A stretch of DNA of 64,000 bases from Scleromatobacter sp039920745 (GCA_039920745.1 JBDSDD010000081.1:1-64000), one strand, 5' to 3'. Counted from the first letter of the stretch, positions 36,994-45,459 are shown. Program-made: numbers and translations. The notes: generated by a model not told the origin, from the sequence alone.

Positions 36994-37035
36994 ATGACGT
37001 CATCCTCGCAAGCAATAGATGACAAGGCATGTCAT
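36994..37035. promoter_or_regulatory. paired palindromes in the NIPSNAP / regulator gap
   Basis: ATGACGTCAT (36994-37003) and ATGACA-AGGCA-TGTCAT (37019-37035) share the half-site ATGAC. They lie in the 89-bp divergent gap, so the WYL regulator probably binds here and controls both directions. Confidence 0.55.
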
Positions 37036-37058
37036 GTATCAATGGCAAACTTGCCTTC

Positions 37059-38024
37059 ATGCGTGCCAGCCGACTTCTTTCCCTGCTGATGCTCCTGCAG
37101 TCGCGGGGCCGCGTCAGCGCCCAGGTGCTGGCCGAGGCACTGGAGGTCTCGGTGCGCACCATCCACCGCGACGTCGACGAGCTCAGCGCCGCCGGCGTGC
37201 CGATCTGGGCCGACCGCGGGCGCCTGGGCGGCTTCCAGCTGCAGCCGGGCTGGCGCACGCGCGTCGACGGCCTGACGGCGCCCGAGGCGCAGGCGATGTT
37301 TCTGGGCGGCCTGCCGGGGCCGGCGGCGGAGCTGGGGCTGGGCGAGGCGATGGCGTCGGCGCAGTTGAAGCTGCTGGCGGCGCTGCCCGACGGCTGGCGC
37401 GAGGACGCCCGCCGCGTCAGCGCGCGTTTCCACCTCGACCCGATCGACTGGTACCGCGGCCCGTCGGCCACCGACCACCTGCCGGCGATCGCGCAGGCGG
37501 TGTGGGGCGAGCGCCGCGTCGCGTTGCGCTACGAAAGCTGGAAGGGCGAGGTGTCGCGCCGCGTGGATCCGCTGGGGCTGGTGCTGAAGGCGGGCATTTG
37601 GTACCTGGCCGCGCAGGTGGGCAACGGCGTGCGGACGTACCGGCTGTCGAACATCCTCGACCTGGGCGTCACCGACGAGCCGTTCGAGCGCCCGGCCGAC
37701 TTCGACCTGGCCACGTGGTGGCAGGCGTCGACGAAGCGTTTCGAGAGGGAGCTGGCGGTGGACACCGCGCAGCTGCGCGTCACGCCCGCGGGCCTGAAGG
37801 CCTTGCGCGACCTGGGCGCGTCCGTGGCGCAGGCGGCGGAGGCGTCGGCCTCGGCGCCGGATGAAGCGGGGTGGCGGCGGGTGACGATTCCGATCGAATC
37901 GATCACGCATGCCGCCGCGCAGGTGTTGCGACTCGGCGCGCAGGCCGAGGTGCTCAAGCCGGCGGCGTTGCGACGAGAGCTGAGGGAGCGGATCGAGGCT
38001 GTTGCGACGCTGTACCGTGATTGA
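37059..38024 (+). CDS. HTH-WYL transcriptional regulator
   Basis: 321 aa from the ATG at 37059; a frame-extending ATG at 37029 would overlap the palindrome. HTH_11 domain (RLLSLLMLLQSRGRVSAQVL, VSVRTIHRDVDELSAAGVPI) and a WYL domain (RRVDPLGLVLKAGIWYLAAQ). WYL domains bind nucleotide or sugar-derived ligands. Typical local repressor of the divergent NIPSNAP operon. Confidence 0.9.
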   Translation: MRASRLLSLLMLLQSRGRVSAQVLAEALEVSVRTIHRDVDELSAAGVPIWADRGRLGGFQLQPGWRTRVDGLTAPEAQAMFLGGLPGPAAELGLGEAMASAQLKLLAALPDGWREDARRVSARFHLDPIDWYRGPSATDHLPAIAQAVWGERRVALRYESWKGEVSRRVDPLGLVLKAGIWYLAAQVGNGVRTYRLSNILDLGVTDEPFERPADFDLATWWQASTKRFERELAVDTAQLRVTPAGLKALRDLGASVAQAAEASASAPDEAGWRRVTIPIESITHAAAQVLRLGAQAEVLKPAALRRELRERIEAVATLYRD

Positions 38025-38072
38025 TGCGGGGTGGCGCGCTTGCTGGGCGACGATCCGGCTGGATCAGGCGAC

Positions 38073-38183
38073 TCAGGAGTGGGAGTTCGTCGGCGTGGCG
38101 ACGATCGCGCCACCTCCACCGCCGTTTAGGATTTCCGGCCCGCCGACGACCGCCAGCATTTCCTGGGTCGTCAGTTCGCGCAT
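38073..38183 (-). CDS. 36-aa peptide with double-glycine leader (unannotated small gene)
   Basis: Starts MRELTTQEMLAVVGG: the M-R-E-L-T-x-x-E-M/L-x-x-V-x-G-G pattern is the classic leader cut after Gly-Gly by C39-peptidase exporters. Residues 16-36 form the mature part, with PEILNGGGGG then a small Ser/Thr/Asn tail. The run of five Gly resembles microcin-type peptides. No Shine-Dalgarno is visible; the frame stays open upstream to a TAA at 38235 without an ATG. Same strand as the sigma/kinase operon and about 270 bp past its 127-aa gene, with which it shares P-x-I-x-N-G-G-G-G. No peptide exporter is in the window. Confidence 0.55.
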   Translation of the reverse strand: MRELTTQEMLAVVGGPEILNGGGGGAIVATPTNSHS

Positions 38184-38329
38184 CGCGGCGGGCGCTTGCG
38201 GCGTGTGCGTGGATTCGTCATTCGTAATTTCCGGTTAGTTGAGAAGCCGGCGGAGTTTGCGACGCAGCAGTGACGTTTGAGTGGCTTGACGATGATTGCA
38301 AGCGAGTGGTCAAGCAGCGTTGCGGATTG

Positions 38330-38401
38330 CCCGCTGTCGCAGCGGGACACCCCGGCGCCCAGACCGAGGGTGCTCAAGCCCGCGGCGTTACACCGCGGGC
38401 T
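38330..38401. promoter_or_regulatory. two hairpins between the 127-aa gene and the double-glycine peptide
   Basis: CCCGCTG-TCG-CAGCGGG (38330-38346) and AGCCCGCGG-N7-CCGCGGGCT (38377-38401). Neither is followed by a T-run on either strand, so they look more like RNA-processing or attenuating structures than full terminators. They would set different expression of the last peptide gene. Confidence 0.5.
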
Positions 38402-38456
38402 GTTGAATCAGCGGAACGCCCTCCCGGCTTCCTGCGCGGATTGACGGGCCGAAGTG

Positions 38457-38840
38457 TCAGCAGTCGGGCATGCCGCTGCCGCCGCCGCCGTTCTGGATCA
38501 CCGGATCGACGCTGTATTCCTGCTCCGTCTTGACGCTGACGACGTTGACCGTGTATTTCAGCTCATCGGCGACCTTGTTGCGGTCGTACAGCGCCGCGGT
38601 AACGTCGCTCGTGGTCCACGACGCGAACGGGAAGTCGTCGAACGGCACATCCAGCGTGATGGCCTTGGTCATCGCGAAACGATAGCCCGGGGTGGCCAGT
38701 GTGAAGTTGAGCAGCACGTTGCTGGCACCCTTGTCGATGGGAACCGGGTTGGGGCTGCAAGTGATGACGACATTGCCGTCAGGAAGGGTCGTGACGTCGA
38801 CCGTGACCGGAACGACGCGTTTGGGAGTGTGTTCTTGCAT
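38457..38840 (-). CDS. 127-aa small protein of the sigma/kinase operon (DP-EP-like)
   Basis: No signal peptide or membrane helix. Beta-rich body (VVPVTVDVTTLPDGNVVITC, KAITLDVPFDDFPF, ELKYTVNVVSVKTEQEY) and a Gly-rich C-terminus DPVIQNGGGGSG (112-123) ending in Cys. Size and the Asp-Pro near the end recall the uncharacterised DP-EP family, a tentative match. AGGGAAA lies before the ATG. It follows the kinase by 15 bp, so it belongs to the sigma-kinase transcript and may be a substrate or output of that pathway. Confidence 0.7.
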   Translation of the reverse strand: MQEHTPKRVVPVTVDVTTLPDGNVVITCSPNPVPIDKGASNVLLNFTLATPGYRFAMTKAITLDVPFDDFPFASWTTSDVTAALYDRNKVADELKYTVNVVSVKTEQEYSVDPVIQNGGGGSGMPDC

Positions 38841-38855
38841 GGTGATTTCCCTTGA

Positions 38856-41573
38856 TCAAGGCCTGGCCGCTCCCCCCGCCAGCTGCGTCGGCCCCAGTCT
38901 TTGTTGAAGATCGGTGAAGGCGGGGTGCCGATAGGTCGTCCGAACGACTCTGTCGGCCCATGCGCGGGCGTCTTGGATGCCACCCATGCGCAAGTCCAGT
39001 TGTCCGAGCAGCGTCATCGCCGCCGGAAGTAATTTATCCGCGAGTGGCCGGATGCGGTTCGCTGCCGACTGCCATGCGGCGCGCGCCAGCTCGGGGTGAC
39101 CCCCGCGAACCAGAAGGTCGCCCTGCATCAATTCTGCGCTGGCGATCACCACGGCGTCGAGAGGCGGCACGACGCCACCTTCGGATTCGTAGTGGTGGAC
39201 GTCGACCATGTAGGCGGTCAGGTCGGCCTGAGCTCCGGCGCGCTCATCGTCCGATACCGCAAGGTGCCCGCGTGCCTCGGCGATGCGGCCCTGATGCGTG
39301 AGACGCCATGCGCGCTTTGGCGTGGGGCGGGCCATCAGCATTGCCTGCCGCTTGCTGGCCTCGCGCAACTGCTCGCGCGCACCAACCAAATTGCCCTGAT
39401 CGGCCATCAAGTAGGCCAGGAACACCTGCGTGCTGACGGTCTCGGCAATGTTGTTGACATTGGTCGGATCACGTGCATTCAGTACGCCAAGTTCGCCCAT
39501 CGCGCGGTTAGCCTGTACCAGGGCGTCATCGAGCCGGCCGAGATTGCGCTGCCACTTTGCGATCTCGCCGTGTGCGTTTGCGACGATGAACTGCGCGTCA
39601 CCATTCTTTTCGGCATTCGGGTCGCGCAGCGCCGCAGCGATCTTGTCGTCTTCAGAACGGATCGCGTCTTCGTCTCGGCCAAGCGCAGCATAGGTCATCG
39701 CGCTCCACCCGATGATAGTGCCCTCGCTGACCGCGTCCTCCGGGTGGCTGCTGGCCAGCTGGGCGATTTCCGCGCGCGCCTGCGCCAGCAGCGGCAGCGC
39801 CTCCTCGCCACGACCGAGCTCGGTCAGCACGATGCCGACGTTCGTCTTAGAGAACACGTCTTCCAGCTGCCAGTCGTGATCGCCCGGCTTGGCGCGGTTC
39901 ATGCGCTGCGCCATGTCGAGGTAGCGGCGGAACGACGCCTCGGCCTCGGGCAGCCGGCCGCGATACCACTGGGTGTATCCGACGTAGTACTCGCTCTGCG
40001 ACTGGTCGAAGATGCGCTGCGGGTCGTCGGGATTGGCCTGCAGCAGGTGGCCCGTGGTGTCGGCGGCGAGCTGGAAATCGCGCACCGCCTCGGCGAACCG
40101 GCCGCGTCTTTCGGCCAGGCTGCCGATCATGTGGAAGGCGCGCGCCCGGCGCCCCAGCGAGTCGGCGTCGAGCTTGTCCAGGTCCTGTGCGGCGTAGTAG
40201 TCCAGCGCCTTCAGGCCGACGCCGTCGAGCACGTCGAGGCGGCCGACCGGCTCCAGCTTCTTGCGCAAGTCCCCGATCATGTATTCGATGAGCCCTTCGG
40301 CCTGCACGCGCTGCGCGCGCGCCTCGCGCGCCTCCCACGTCGCCACGCCGATGCCCACGCCCAGTGCCGCGACCGCGACGCCGACTGCCGCCACGCCTGC
40401 GCGGTGGCGCTGCACGAACTTGGCGGCGCGGTACAGCCTGGCATCAGGCCTAGCCGAGATCGGCTCGTGCGCCAGGTAGCGGCGCACGTCGTCGGCGAGC
40501 TGCTCCGCATTGCCGTAGCGCTCCGCCGGGTCTTTCTTCAGCGCCTTGGCGACGATGGTCTCCACATCGCCCCGCAGCTCGCTGGACAGCTTGCGCGACT
40601 CCGCCGACCAGCGCGTCGTCGGCCCGCCGCGCCGCAGCACCGCGTCCGACAGCCGCTTCGGCTCGGTCTCGATCACCGCGCGCATGCGGTCCAGCGGCGC
40701 CACGGTCGGCGCCGTGGTCGGATGGTCGCCGCCCAGCAGCAGGTACATCAGCACGCCCAGCGCGTAGACGTCGGTGGCGGTGGTCACGTCGCCGCCCTGC
40801 AGTTGCTCGGGCGCCGCGAAGTCCGGCGTGAACGCGTTGCCGGCGCGCGCGGTGAGCGCGGTCTGCTGGCCGGCGCCGGCGTCGTCGAGCAGCTTGGCGA
40901 TGCCGAAGTCCAGCAGCTTCACGTCGCCGCCGGCGGTGACGAGGATGTTGGTGGGCTTCAGGTCGCGGTGCAGCACCAGGCGGTTGTGCGCGTGCGCCAC
41001 CGCGGCCAGCACGTCCAGCATCAGGGCCAGGCGCGCGTGCACGCTCAGCGAGCGGCTGTGGCAGTACTGGTCGATCGGCTCGCCGTCGATGTACTCCAGC
41101 ACCAGGTAGGGCTGGGCGCCGTCGCCCATCACGCCGGCGTCGAGCAGGCGCGCGATGTGCGGGTGCGACAGGCGTCCGAGGATGCTGCCTTCGCGCTCGA
41201 AGCGGTCGGCGTCGCCGTGGCCGAACAGCCCCGAGCGCAGGAACTTGATCGCCACCTCGCCTTCGTAGCGGCCGTCGTTGCGGTGGGCCAGCCAGACGGT
41301 GCCCATGCCGCCATGGCCGATCTCGCGCTCCAGCGTGTACGGGCCGATCGCCTGGCCGGCCAGGCCGGTCGGCGGGGGCAGCGCCGACGCCGGCATGAAC
41401 TCGCCGCGCTCGATCGCGGGCAGGTGCTGCAGCATCGCGGCGACGGCGTCGGCCAACTGGGGATCTTGCTGGTGCAACGCGGCCAGGCGCGCGTCGCGCT
41501 CGGCGTCCGGCAGGTCCAGCAACTCGTCGAGCAGTGGCGACAACTTGCCCCAGGTCTCCTTGCCGACGCTCAT
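38856..41573 (-). CDS. transmembrane serine/threonine protein kinase with C-terminal TPR-like region
   Basis: 905 aa. Kinase domain about 78-375 with Gly loop EIGHGGMGTVW, VAIK (Lys110), HRDLKPTN (Asp204), DFG (222-224) and APEQL: all catalytic residues are present, so it should be active. One membrane helix (about 393-412) and then some 490 residues of helical repeats (e.g. RAFHMIGSLAERRGRFAEAV, NVGIVLTELGRGEEALPLL) typical of TPRs. The N-terminal 75 residues are the extension usual in ECF-linked kinases. The ATG overlaps the sigma factor stop (ATGA), so the pair is co-translated: kinase and ECF sigma form one signalling unit. Confidence 0.93.
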   Translation of the reverse strand: MSVGKETWGKLSPLLDELLDLPDAERDARLAALHQQDPQLADAVAAMLQHLPAIERGEFMPASALPPPTGLAGQAIGPYTLEREIGHGGMGTVWLAHRNDGRYEGEVAIKFLRSGLFGHGDADRFEREGSILGRLSHPHIARLLDAGVMGDGAQPYLVLEYIDGEPIDQYCHSRSLSVHARLALMLDVLAAVAHAHNRLVLHRDLKPTNILVTAGGDVKLLDFGIAKLLDDAGAGQQTALTARAGNAFTPDFAAPEQLQGGDVTTATDVYALGVLMYLLLGGDHPTTAPTVAPLDRMRAVIETEPKRLSDAVLRRGGPTTRWSAESRKLSSELRGDVETIVAKALKKDPAERYGNAEQLADDVRRYLAHEPISARPDARLYRAAKFVQRHRAGVAAVGVAVAALGVGIGVATWEAREARAQRVQAEGLIEYMIGDLRKKLEPVGRLDVLDGVGLKALDYYAAQDLDKLDADSLGRRARAFHMIGSLAERRGRFAEAVRDFQLAADTTGHLLQANPDDPQRIFDQSQSEYYVGYTQWYRGRLPEAEASFRRYLDMAQRMNRAKPGDHDWQLEDVFSKTNVGIVLTELGRGEEALPLLAQARAEIAQLASSHPEDAVSEGTIIGWSAMTYAALGRDEDAIRSEDDKIAAALRDPNAEKNGDAQFIVANAHGEIAKWQRNLGRLDDALVQANRAMGELGVLNARDPTNVNNIAETVSTQVFLAYLMADQGNLVGAREQLREASKRQAMLMARPTPKRAWRLTHQGRIAEARGHLAVSDDERAGAQADLTAYMVDVHHYESEGGVVPPLDAVVIASAELMQGDLLVRGGHPELARAAWQSAANRIRPLADKLLPAAMTLLGQLDLRMGGIQDARAWADRVVRTTYRHPAFTDLQQRLGPTQLAGGAARP

Positions 41574-42124
41574 GAGTTCAGTGCCGCCGAGAGGAACAAC
41601 CGCGCCTTCTGCCAGTCACGCTGCACGGTGCGTTCGGTGACGCCCAGGATCGCCGCGATCTCGACTTCGCTGAGGCCGCCGAAGTAGCGCAATTCCACCA
41701 CGTCGTGCAGCCGGGGGTCGGCCTGCGCGAGCTGTTGCATCGCCTCGTCGACGCGCAGGATCTCGTCGTCGTAGTGGGCGAGCGCATCGCCGATGGCGGT
41801 GTTGAGGGTCACGTGCTCGATGCCGCCGCCGTGCTTGGCCGCCTGGCGGGCGCGCACGAAGTCGACCACCACCGTGTGCATCACGCGCGCCGCATACCCC
41901 ATGAAGTGTTGCTTGTCTGAGAAGGCGGCGTCGCCGGCGCCCTGGAAGCGCAGCCAGCTTTCGTGGACCAGGGCGGTGGTGTCCAGCATCGTCAGGTTGC
42001 CCGAGCGCCGCATGCGGCTGTGCGCCAGGCGCTGCAGGTCGGCATAGAGCAGGGCGAACGCCTGGTCGGCCGACTGCTTGTCGCCGCTGGCGGCCGCCTT
42101 CAGCAGGGAAGTGATCTCGGACAT
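41570..42124 (-). CDS. ECF sigma factor of the kinase-linked (Sigma70_ECF, TIGR02999) group
   Basis: 184 aa. Region 2 (LYADLQRLAHSRMRR, LDTTALVHESWLRF, HFMGYAARVMHTVVVDFVRAR) and region 4 (VVELRYFGGLSEVEIAAIL, TERTVQRDWQKARLFL) follow the TIGR02999 pattern. This group lacks a classical anti-sigma and is instead encoded with Ser/Thr kinases, as here. Expected to transcribe its own operon when phosphorylated. No Shine-Dalgarno is obvious before the ATG. Confidence 0.92.
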   Translation of the reverse strand: MSEITSLLKAAASGDKQSADQAFALLYADLQRLAHSRMRRSGNLTMLDTTALVHESWLRFQGAGDAAFSDKQHFMGYAARVMHTVVVDFVRARQAAKHGGGIEHVTLNTAIGDALAHYDDEILRVDEAMQQLAQADPRLHDVVELRYFGGLSEVEIAAILGVTERTVQRDWQKARLFLSAALNS

Positions 42125-42237
42125 GCGCTTTTACGTTTCGGGCTCGTCGAACCCGCATGCCCCGACTCTAACTGGCCGTTACACATTTTTTTCGCTTCGC
42201 CCTGTCGGGTTCACGAAGTGTTTTGCGTTTTATTCAA

Positions 42238-42297
42238 CGAGGGGCGGTATTTCGGCAGGTAGGGAGGCCGGAGGGCTACCCGGGATTCCGCCCCTCG
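42238..42297 (+). ncRNA. structured leader upstream of the degenerate GGDEF gene
   Basis: CGAGGGGCGG (42238-42247) pairs with CCGCCCCTCG (42288-42297), enclosing a 40-nt loop with an inner GGTAG...CTACC stem. It ends 62 nt before the GGDEF-like start. It lacks the conserved GCAAAGC-type core of c-di-GMP riboswitches, so its class is unknown; a non-specific GC hairpin is possible. Confidence 0.3.
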
Positions 42298-42359
42298 CCA
42301 GTCCGTCACGCCGCTGTCAAAAAAGTGCGCCGGACACCCCACCCGGAGGAAGTCCCGTG

Positions 42360-42875
42360 ATGTCGCTGACCTGTCCCGAAAGTGAGGAAGACTGCAACCA
42401 GTCTCCCGGTGCGACCGATCGCCCGTGCCCTGACCAGCGCTCGACGCCGGTGTCCGGGCCGGCGGAGGTCGAGGCGCGCCTCGAGTTGCACCTGTCGCAA
42501 TGCCGACGCCGCCGCGGCTCCTTGGCGCTGTTGTGCATCAGCGTCGACACGGTGGCAGCGGCGACGCCGGGCGCCCAGGTCAGCGCGAGCATGGAGCAGC
42601 GGGTCCGCCAGGAGGTGTCGAACCGGATCAGCAACGCGGTGCGCGGCAGCGATTCGATCCTGCGCGAGAGCGACCGCGACACCTGCGTCGTGATGCCCGG
42701 CGCAGGCTCGGCCGTGGCCCAGCGGGTGGCCCTGCGCCTGGAGCGCCTGATCAGCGGCGACTACCGCATCGCCGACGAACTGCTGCAAGTGGCGGTGCGG
42801 GTGGGCGCTGCGGCGCATCCCGAGCACGGGACGCACGCGCCGGATCTGCTGCGGCGGGCGGGCGACCGCGGCTAG
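42360..42875 (+). CDS. degenerate GGDEF-domain protein
   Basis: 171 aa; GGAGGA upstream, ATG (or the GTG just before). The fold of a diguanylate cyclase C-terminal half is visible: LALLCISVDTV, RISNAVRGSDSILRESDRDTCVVMPGA, VALRLERLISGDY, VRVGAAAHPEHG, LLRRAGDRG. The GG(D/E)EF site reads SDRDT, so cyclase activity should be lost. Probably a c-di-GMP/GTP sensor or scaffold. No membrane or receiver domain. Single gene on the + strand, divergent from the sigma operon. Confidence 0.7.
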   Translation: MSLTCPESEEDCNQSPGATDRPCPDQRSTPVSGPAEVEARLELHLSQCRRRRGSLALLCISVDTVAAATPGAQVSASMEQRVRQEVSNRISNAVRGSDSILRESDRDTCVVMPGAGSAVAQRVALRLERLISGDYRIADELLQVAVRVGAAAHPEHGTHAPDLLRRAGDRG

Positions 42876-42910
42876 CAGCGGTCAGGCGGCCGGGGTGTCG
42901 CGCCTGGCCG

Positions 42911-43243
42911 TCACGGTGCCTCGAATTCGACGATGCCGCCGGCGATCTCGCCGCCGCCGTACGCCCGCAGCACCTGCGCGATGACGACCCGGTAGCCGGC
43001 CAGCCAGTGGGCGTGCGACGCCTTGGCCCGCAGGTGTGCCGGATGCGACATCAGGGCTTGCAGCGCCTCCAGCGACGACCAGTAGTAGACGTTGGAGACC
43101 AGCCCCGTCGCCGGGTTCTCCCAGGTCTCCTCGCCCAGGTAGCCCGACATGCCCTTGGCGGCCGCCGCGATGGTCTCGTCGAGGCGGTGGAACTCGTCGT
43201 CGAATTGCTTCTTGGCGAAGATGAAGGTCGCGGAATAGATCAT
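42911..43243 (-). CDS. antibiotic-biosynthesis-monooxygenase-like small protein
   Basis: 110 aa, ferredoxin-like dimeric alpha/beta barrel: SATFIFAKKQFDDEFHRLDE, SGYLGEETWENPATGL, VYYWSSLEALQALM, HPAHLRAKASHAHWL. Closest by layout to ABM-type proteins that degrade haem or modify small molecules. Residues for a specific reaction cannot be seen. It follows the methyltransferase on the same strand with a 17-bp gap. Confidence 0.8.
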   Translation of the reverse strand: MIYSATFIFAKKQFDDEFHRLDETIAAAAKGMSGYLGEETWENPATGLVSNVYYWSSLEALQALMSHPAHLRAKASHAHWLAGYRVVIAQVLRAYGGGEIAGGIVEFEAP

Positions 43244-43260
43244 GGCGTGCCTTGTCGTGA

Positions 43261-44034
43261 TCAGCGCGGCGGGCGGCTGACGATGCCGCGCAGCCCGCCT
43301 TCGAAGAACGGCTGGGTGCGCCACGCGCCGTGGCGGCGATCCCACTCGCCGGACGCCAGGTCCGCGCCCAGCGTCTGCACGAAGCGCGCCTGCACGTCCT
43401 CCGGCAGGAAGCTCCAGGCCGACTGCGAGCGCCGCACGCCGGCATCGAGAAAGGCCTCGGGGCGCGCGTAGAACGCCTCGGAAAAGCCGTCGACGCAGTC
43501 GTTGGGGATGCGCAGCGGGTGCACCTCGCAGGAGCCGCCCAGGCCATCGACCAGCGTGGCGATGGGCGGGAAGCGACGCCGTTCGACCCCCAGCATCTCG
43601 GGCGCGTAGTCGGCCATCCAGTAGCGGTCGAGCGCATCGGGGTCGAAGCTCAGGATCACGATCGGCCCGCGCGTCACGCGGCGCAGTTCGGCCAGGCCCT
43701 GGGCCAGGTCGGGCCACTGGTGCACGGTGAGCAGCGCCATCGCGGCGTCGAACGACTGGTCGTCCAGCGGCAGCTTCTCGGCGACGCCGTCGATGGCGGG
43801 CGTCAGGTGGGCCGGCCGTTGCGCGCGCATGGCGGCCGCCGGCTCGATGGCCAGCACGTGGCGGTCGAGGGGTTCGTAGGAGCCGGCGCCGGCACCCACG
43901 TTGACGACGCTGCGGGCATCGCCGAGCGCGGCGTGCACCCAGGCTTCGAGGCGCGGGTCGGTGCGGCGTTGGCGGCCATACCCCTGGCTGTGTGCGCTGT
44001 AGTCGACGTCGCCAGCGATGGTGGGGGTGGTCAT
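43261..44034 (-). CDS. class I SAM-dependent methyltransferase
   Basis: 257 aa from the ATG at 44034. SAM motif ARSVVNVGAGAGSYEP, then HVLAIEPAAAMRAQRP and FDAAMALLTVHQWPDLAQGL: the Methyltransf_11 pattern of small-molecule methyltransferases (UbiE/arsenite-like). Upstream of the ABM-like gene, likely in one transcript. Substrate unknown. Confidence 0.88.
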   Translation of the reverse strand: MTTPTIAGDVDYSAHSQGYGRQRRTDPRLEAWVHAALGDARSVVNVGAGAGSYEPLDRHVLAIEPAAAMRAQRPAHLTPAIDGVAEKLPLDDQSFDAAMALLTVHQWPDLAQGLAELRRVTRGPIVILSFDPDALDRYWMADYAPEMLGVERRRFPPIATLVDGLGGSCEVHPLRIPNDCVDGFSEAFYARPEAFLDAGVRRSQSAWSFLPEDVQARFVQTLGADLASGEWDRRHGAWRTQPFFEGGLRGIVSRPPR

Positions 44035-44066
44035 GATGGCGGGAGAGTGAGGGGAATCTGGGAGGT

Positions 44067-44456
44067 TCAGCACGAGAGGTCTTCCGCGAAGCGCGCGTCG
44101 GCTGCGAGTTGCGCCTCGAGCCGGCAGCCGCTGGTGATGAATTGCGTTCCGTTGGCCAGCCGCACGGCCAGCGACACGACCTCGCCCTCCTGCGGTGCGA
44201 CCAGCACGCCTGGCACGTCCATGCGACGAAGCAGGCGCGGGCCGTCCCCCAGGCCGACCTCGGCGATCTTGCCGAACGCGAGGTCCGTGTCGCCATGCAA
44301 GCTGGCGGCACTCATCTCCAGTGTCACGCCCGTCAGCCAGCCGTGTTGGCCCGCCTCGTTGCGCACGGCCGCGGCGGCGAAGCGCAGGCGCACCAGGGCA
44401 CCTTCGCGCACCACGTCGCGGAGCTCCGAATCGGCGAAATCGAGGATGAATCGCAT
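44067..44456 (-). CDS. hypothetical protein, possible PilZ-like
   Basis: 129 aa, soluble, beta-rich: REGALVRLRFAAAAVRN, GWLTGVTLEMSAASLHG, GKIAEVGLGDGPRLLRRM, PQEGEVVSLAVRLANG. The alternation is compatible with a PilZ-like barrel, but no RxxxR...DxSxxG signature is present. I do not assign a function. It lies upstream of the methyltransferase with a gap of about 30 bp. Confidence 0.6.
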   Translation of the reverse strand: MRFILDFADSELRDVVREGALVRLRFAAAAVRNEAGQHGWLTGVTLEMSAASLHGDTDLAFGKIAEVGLGDGPRLLRRMDVPGVLVAPQEGEVVSLAVRLANGTQFITSGCRLEAQLAADARFAEDLSC

Positions 44457-44563
44457 GCGGTCGATTCTGCCCGAGCGAGATCCGACGATTATTTGGTTCG
44501 AGGCGGGAATAAGCGCGCGCGTCGCCCGATCTAGCAGGGACATCCACCATCGAGGAGACCCCC

Positions 44564-45457
44564 ATGCCCGCCGATTTTGATCGCCGTGACTTCCTGCGCC
44601 TGGCCGGCGTCGGCGCCGGCGTGGTCTTCGCCTCCGGGCTCGCCGGCTGCGCCGCGCGCGCCGGCGCGCCGACCACCGACTTCCATTTCGTCCAGCTCTC
44701 CGACAGCCATTGGGGCTTCAACGGCCCGGCCGTGAACCCGCAGGCCGGCACGACGCTGGCGCGCGCCGTTGCCGAGGTCAACGCGCTGGCGCTGCCGCCC
44801 GACTTCATCGTCTTCACTGGCGACCTGACGCACACCACCGACGACCCGCAGGAGCGCCGCAAGCGCATGCGCGAGTTCAAGGCCATCGTGGCCGACCTGC
44901 AGGTGCGCGACATCCACTTCCTGCCCGGCGAGCACGACGCATCGCTGGATCGCGGTGCCGCGTTCCAGGAGTTCTTCGGCCCGACGCACTACAGCTTCGA
45001 CCACGGCGGCGTGCACTTCATCGCGCTCGACAACGTGTCCGACCCGGCGGCCCGCGTCGGCGACGAACAGCTCGCGTGGCTCGCCAAGGACCTGGCGTCG
45101 CTGGACCCCGACGCGCCCCTCGTGGTGCTGACCCACCGCCCGCTGTTCGACCTCGCGCCGCAATGGGACTGGGCCACGCGCGACGGCGACCAGGTGGTGG
45201 GGCAACTGATGCCCCACGCCAACGTGACGGTGTTCTACGGCCACATCCACCAGGAGCACCACCACCAGACGGGCCACATCGCGCATCACGCGGCGACCTC
45301 GCTGATCTTCCCGTTGCCGGCGCCGGGCTCGCAGCCGTCGCGCACGCCGATCAAGTGGGATCCGGCGCAGCCGTTCCGTGGCCTGGGCTTTCGCGAGATC
45401 GAACGCCGCGGCGCGGGCGAGTTGGCGATCGCGCAGCACGACATCGAGGGAGCCTGA
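44564..45457 (+). CDS. exported metallophosphoesterase
   Basis: 297 aa. Tat signal RRDFLRLAG followed by LAGCAA, so possibly a lipoprotein. Calcineurin-type motifs in order: QLSDSHWG, VFTGDLTH, FLPGEHDA (usual GNHD altered to GEHD), VLTHRPLF, FYGHIHQ. A His-rich patch (QEHHHQTGHIAHHAA) follows and may bind extra metal. First of a four-gene run with a cupredoxin and an ECF sigma/anti-sigma pair. Confidence 0.9.
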   Translation: MPADFDRRDFLRLAGVGAGVVFASGLAGCAARAGAPTTDFHFVQLSDSHWGFNGPAVNPQAGTTLARAVAEVNALALPPDFIVFTGDLTHTTDDPQERRKRMREFKAIVADLQVRDIHFLPGEHDASLDRGAAFQEFFGPTHYSFDHGGVHFIALDNVSDPAARVGDEQLAWLAKDLASLDPDAPLVVLTHRPLFDLAPQWDWATRDGDQVVGQLMPHANVTVFYGHIHQEHHHQTGHIAHHAATSLIFPLPAPGSQPSRTPIKWDPAQPFRGLGFREIERRGAGELAIAQHDIEGA

Positions 45458-45459
45458 CG

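Noticed and set aside
42125..42357. c-di-GMP riboswitch before the GGDEF-like gene
   Set aside because: The conserved core bases of GEMM riboswitches are not present; only a generic GC stem remains.
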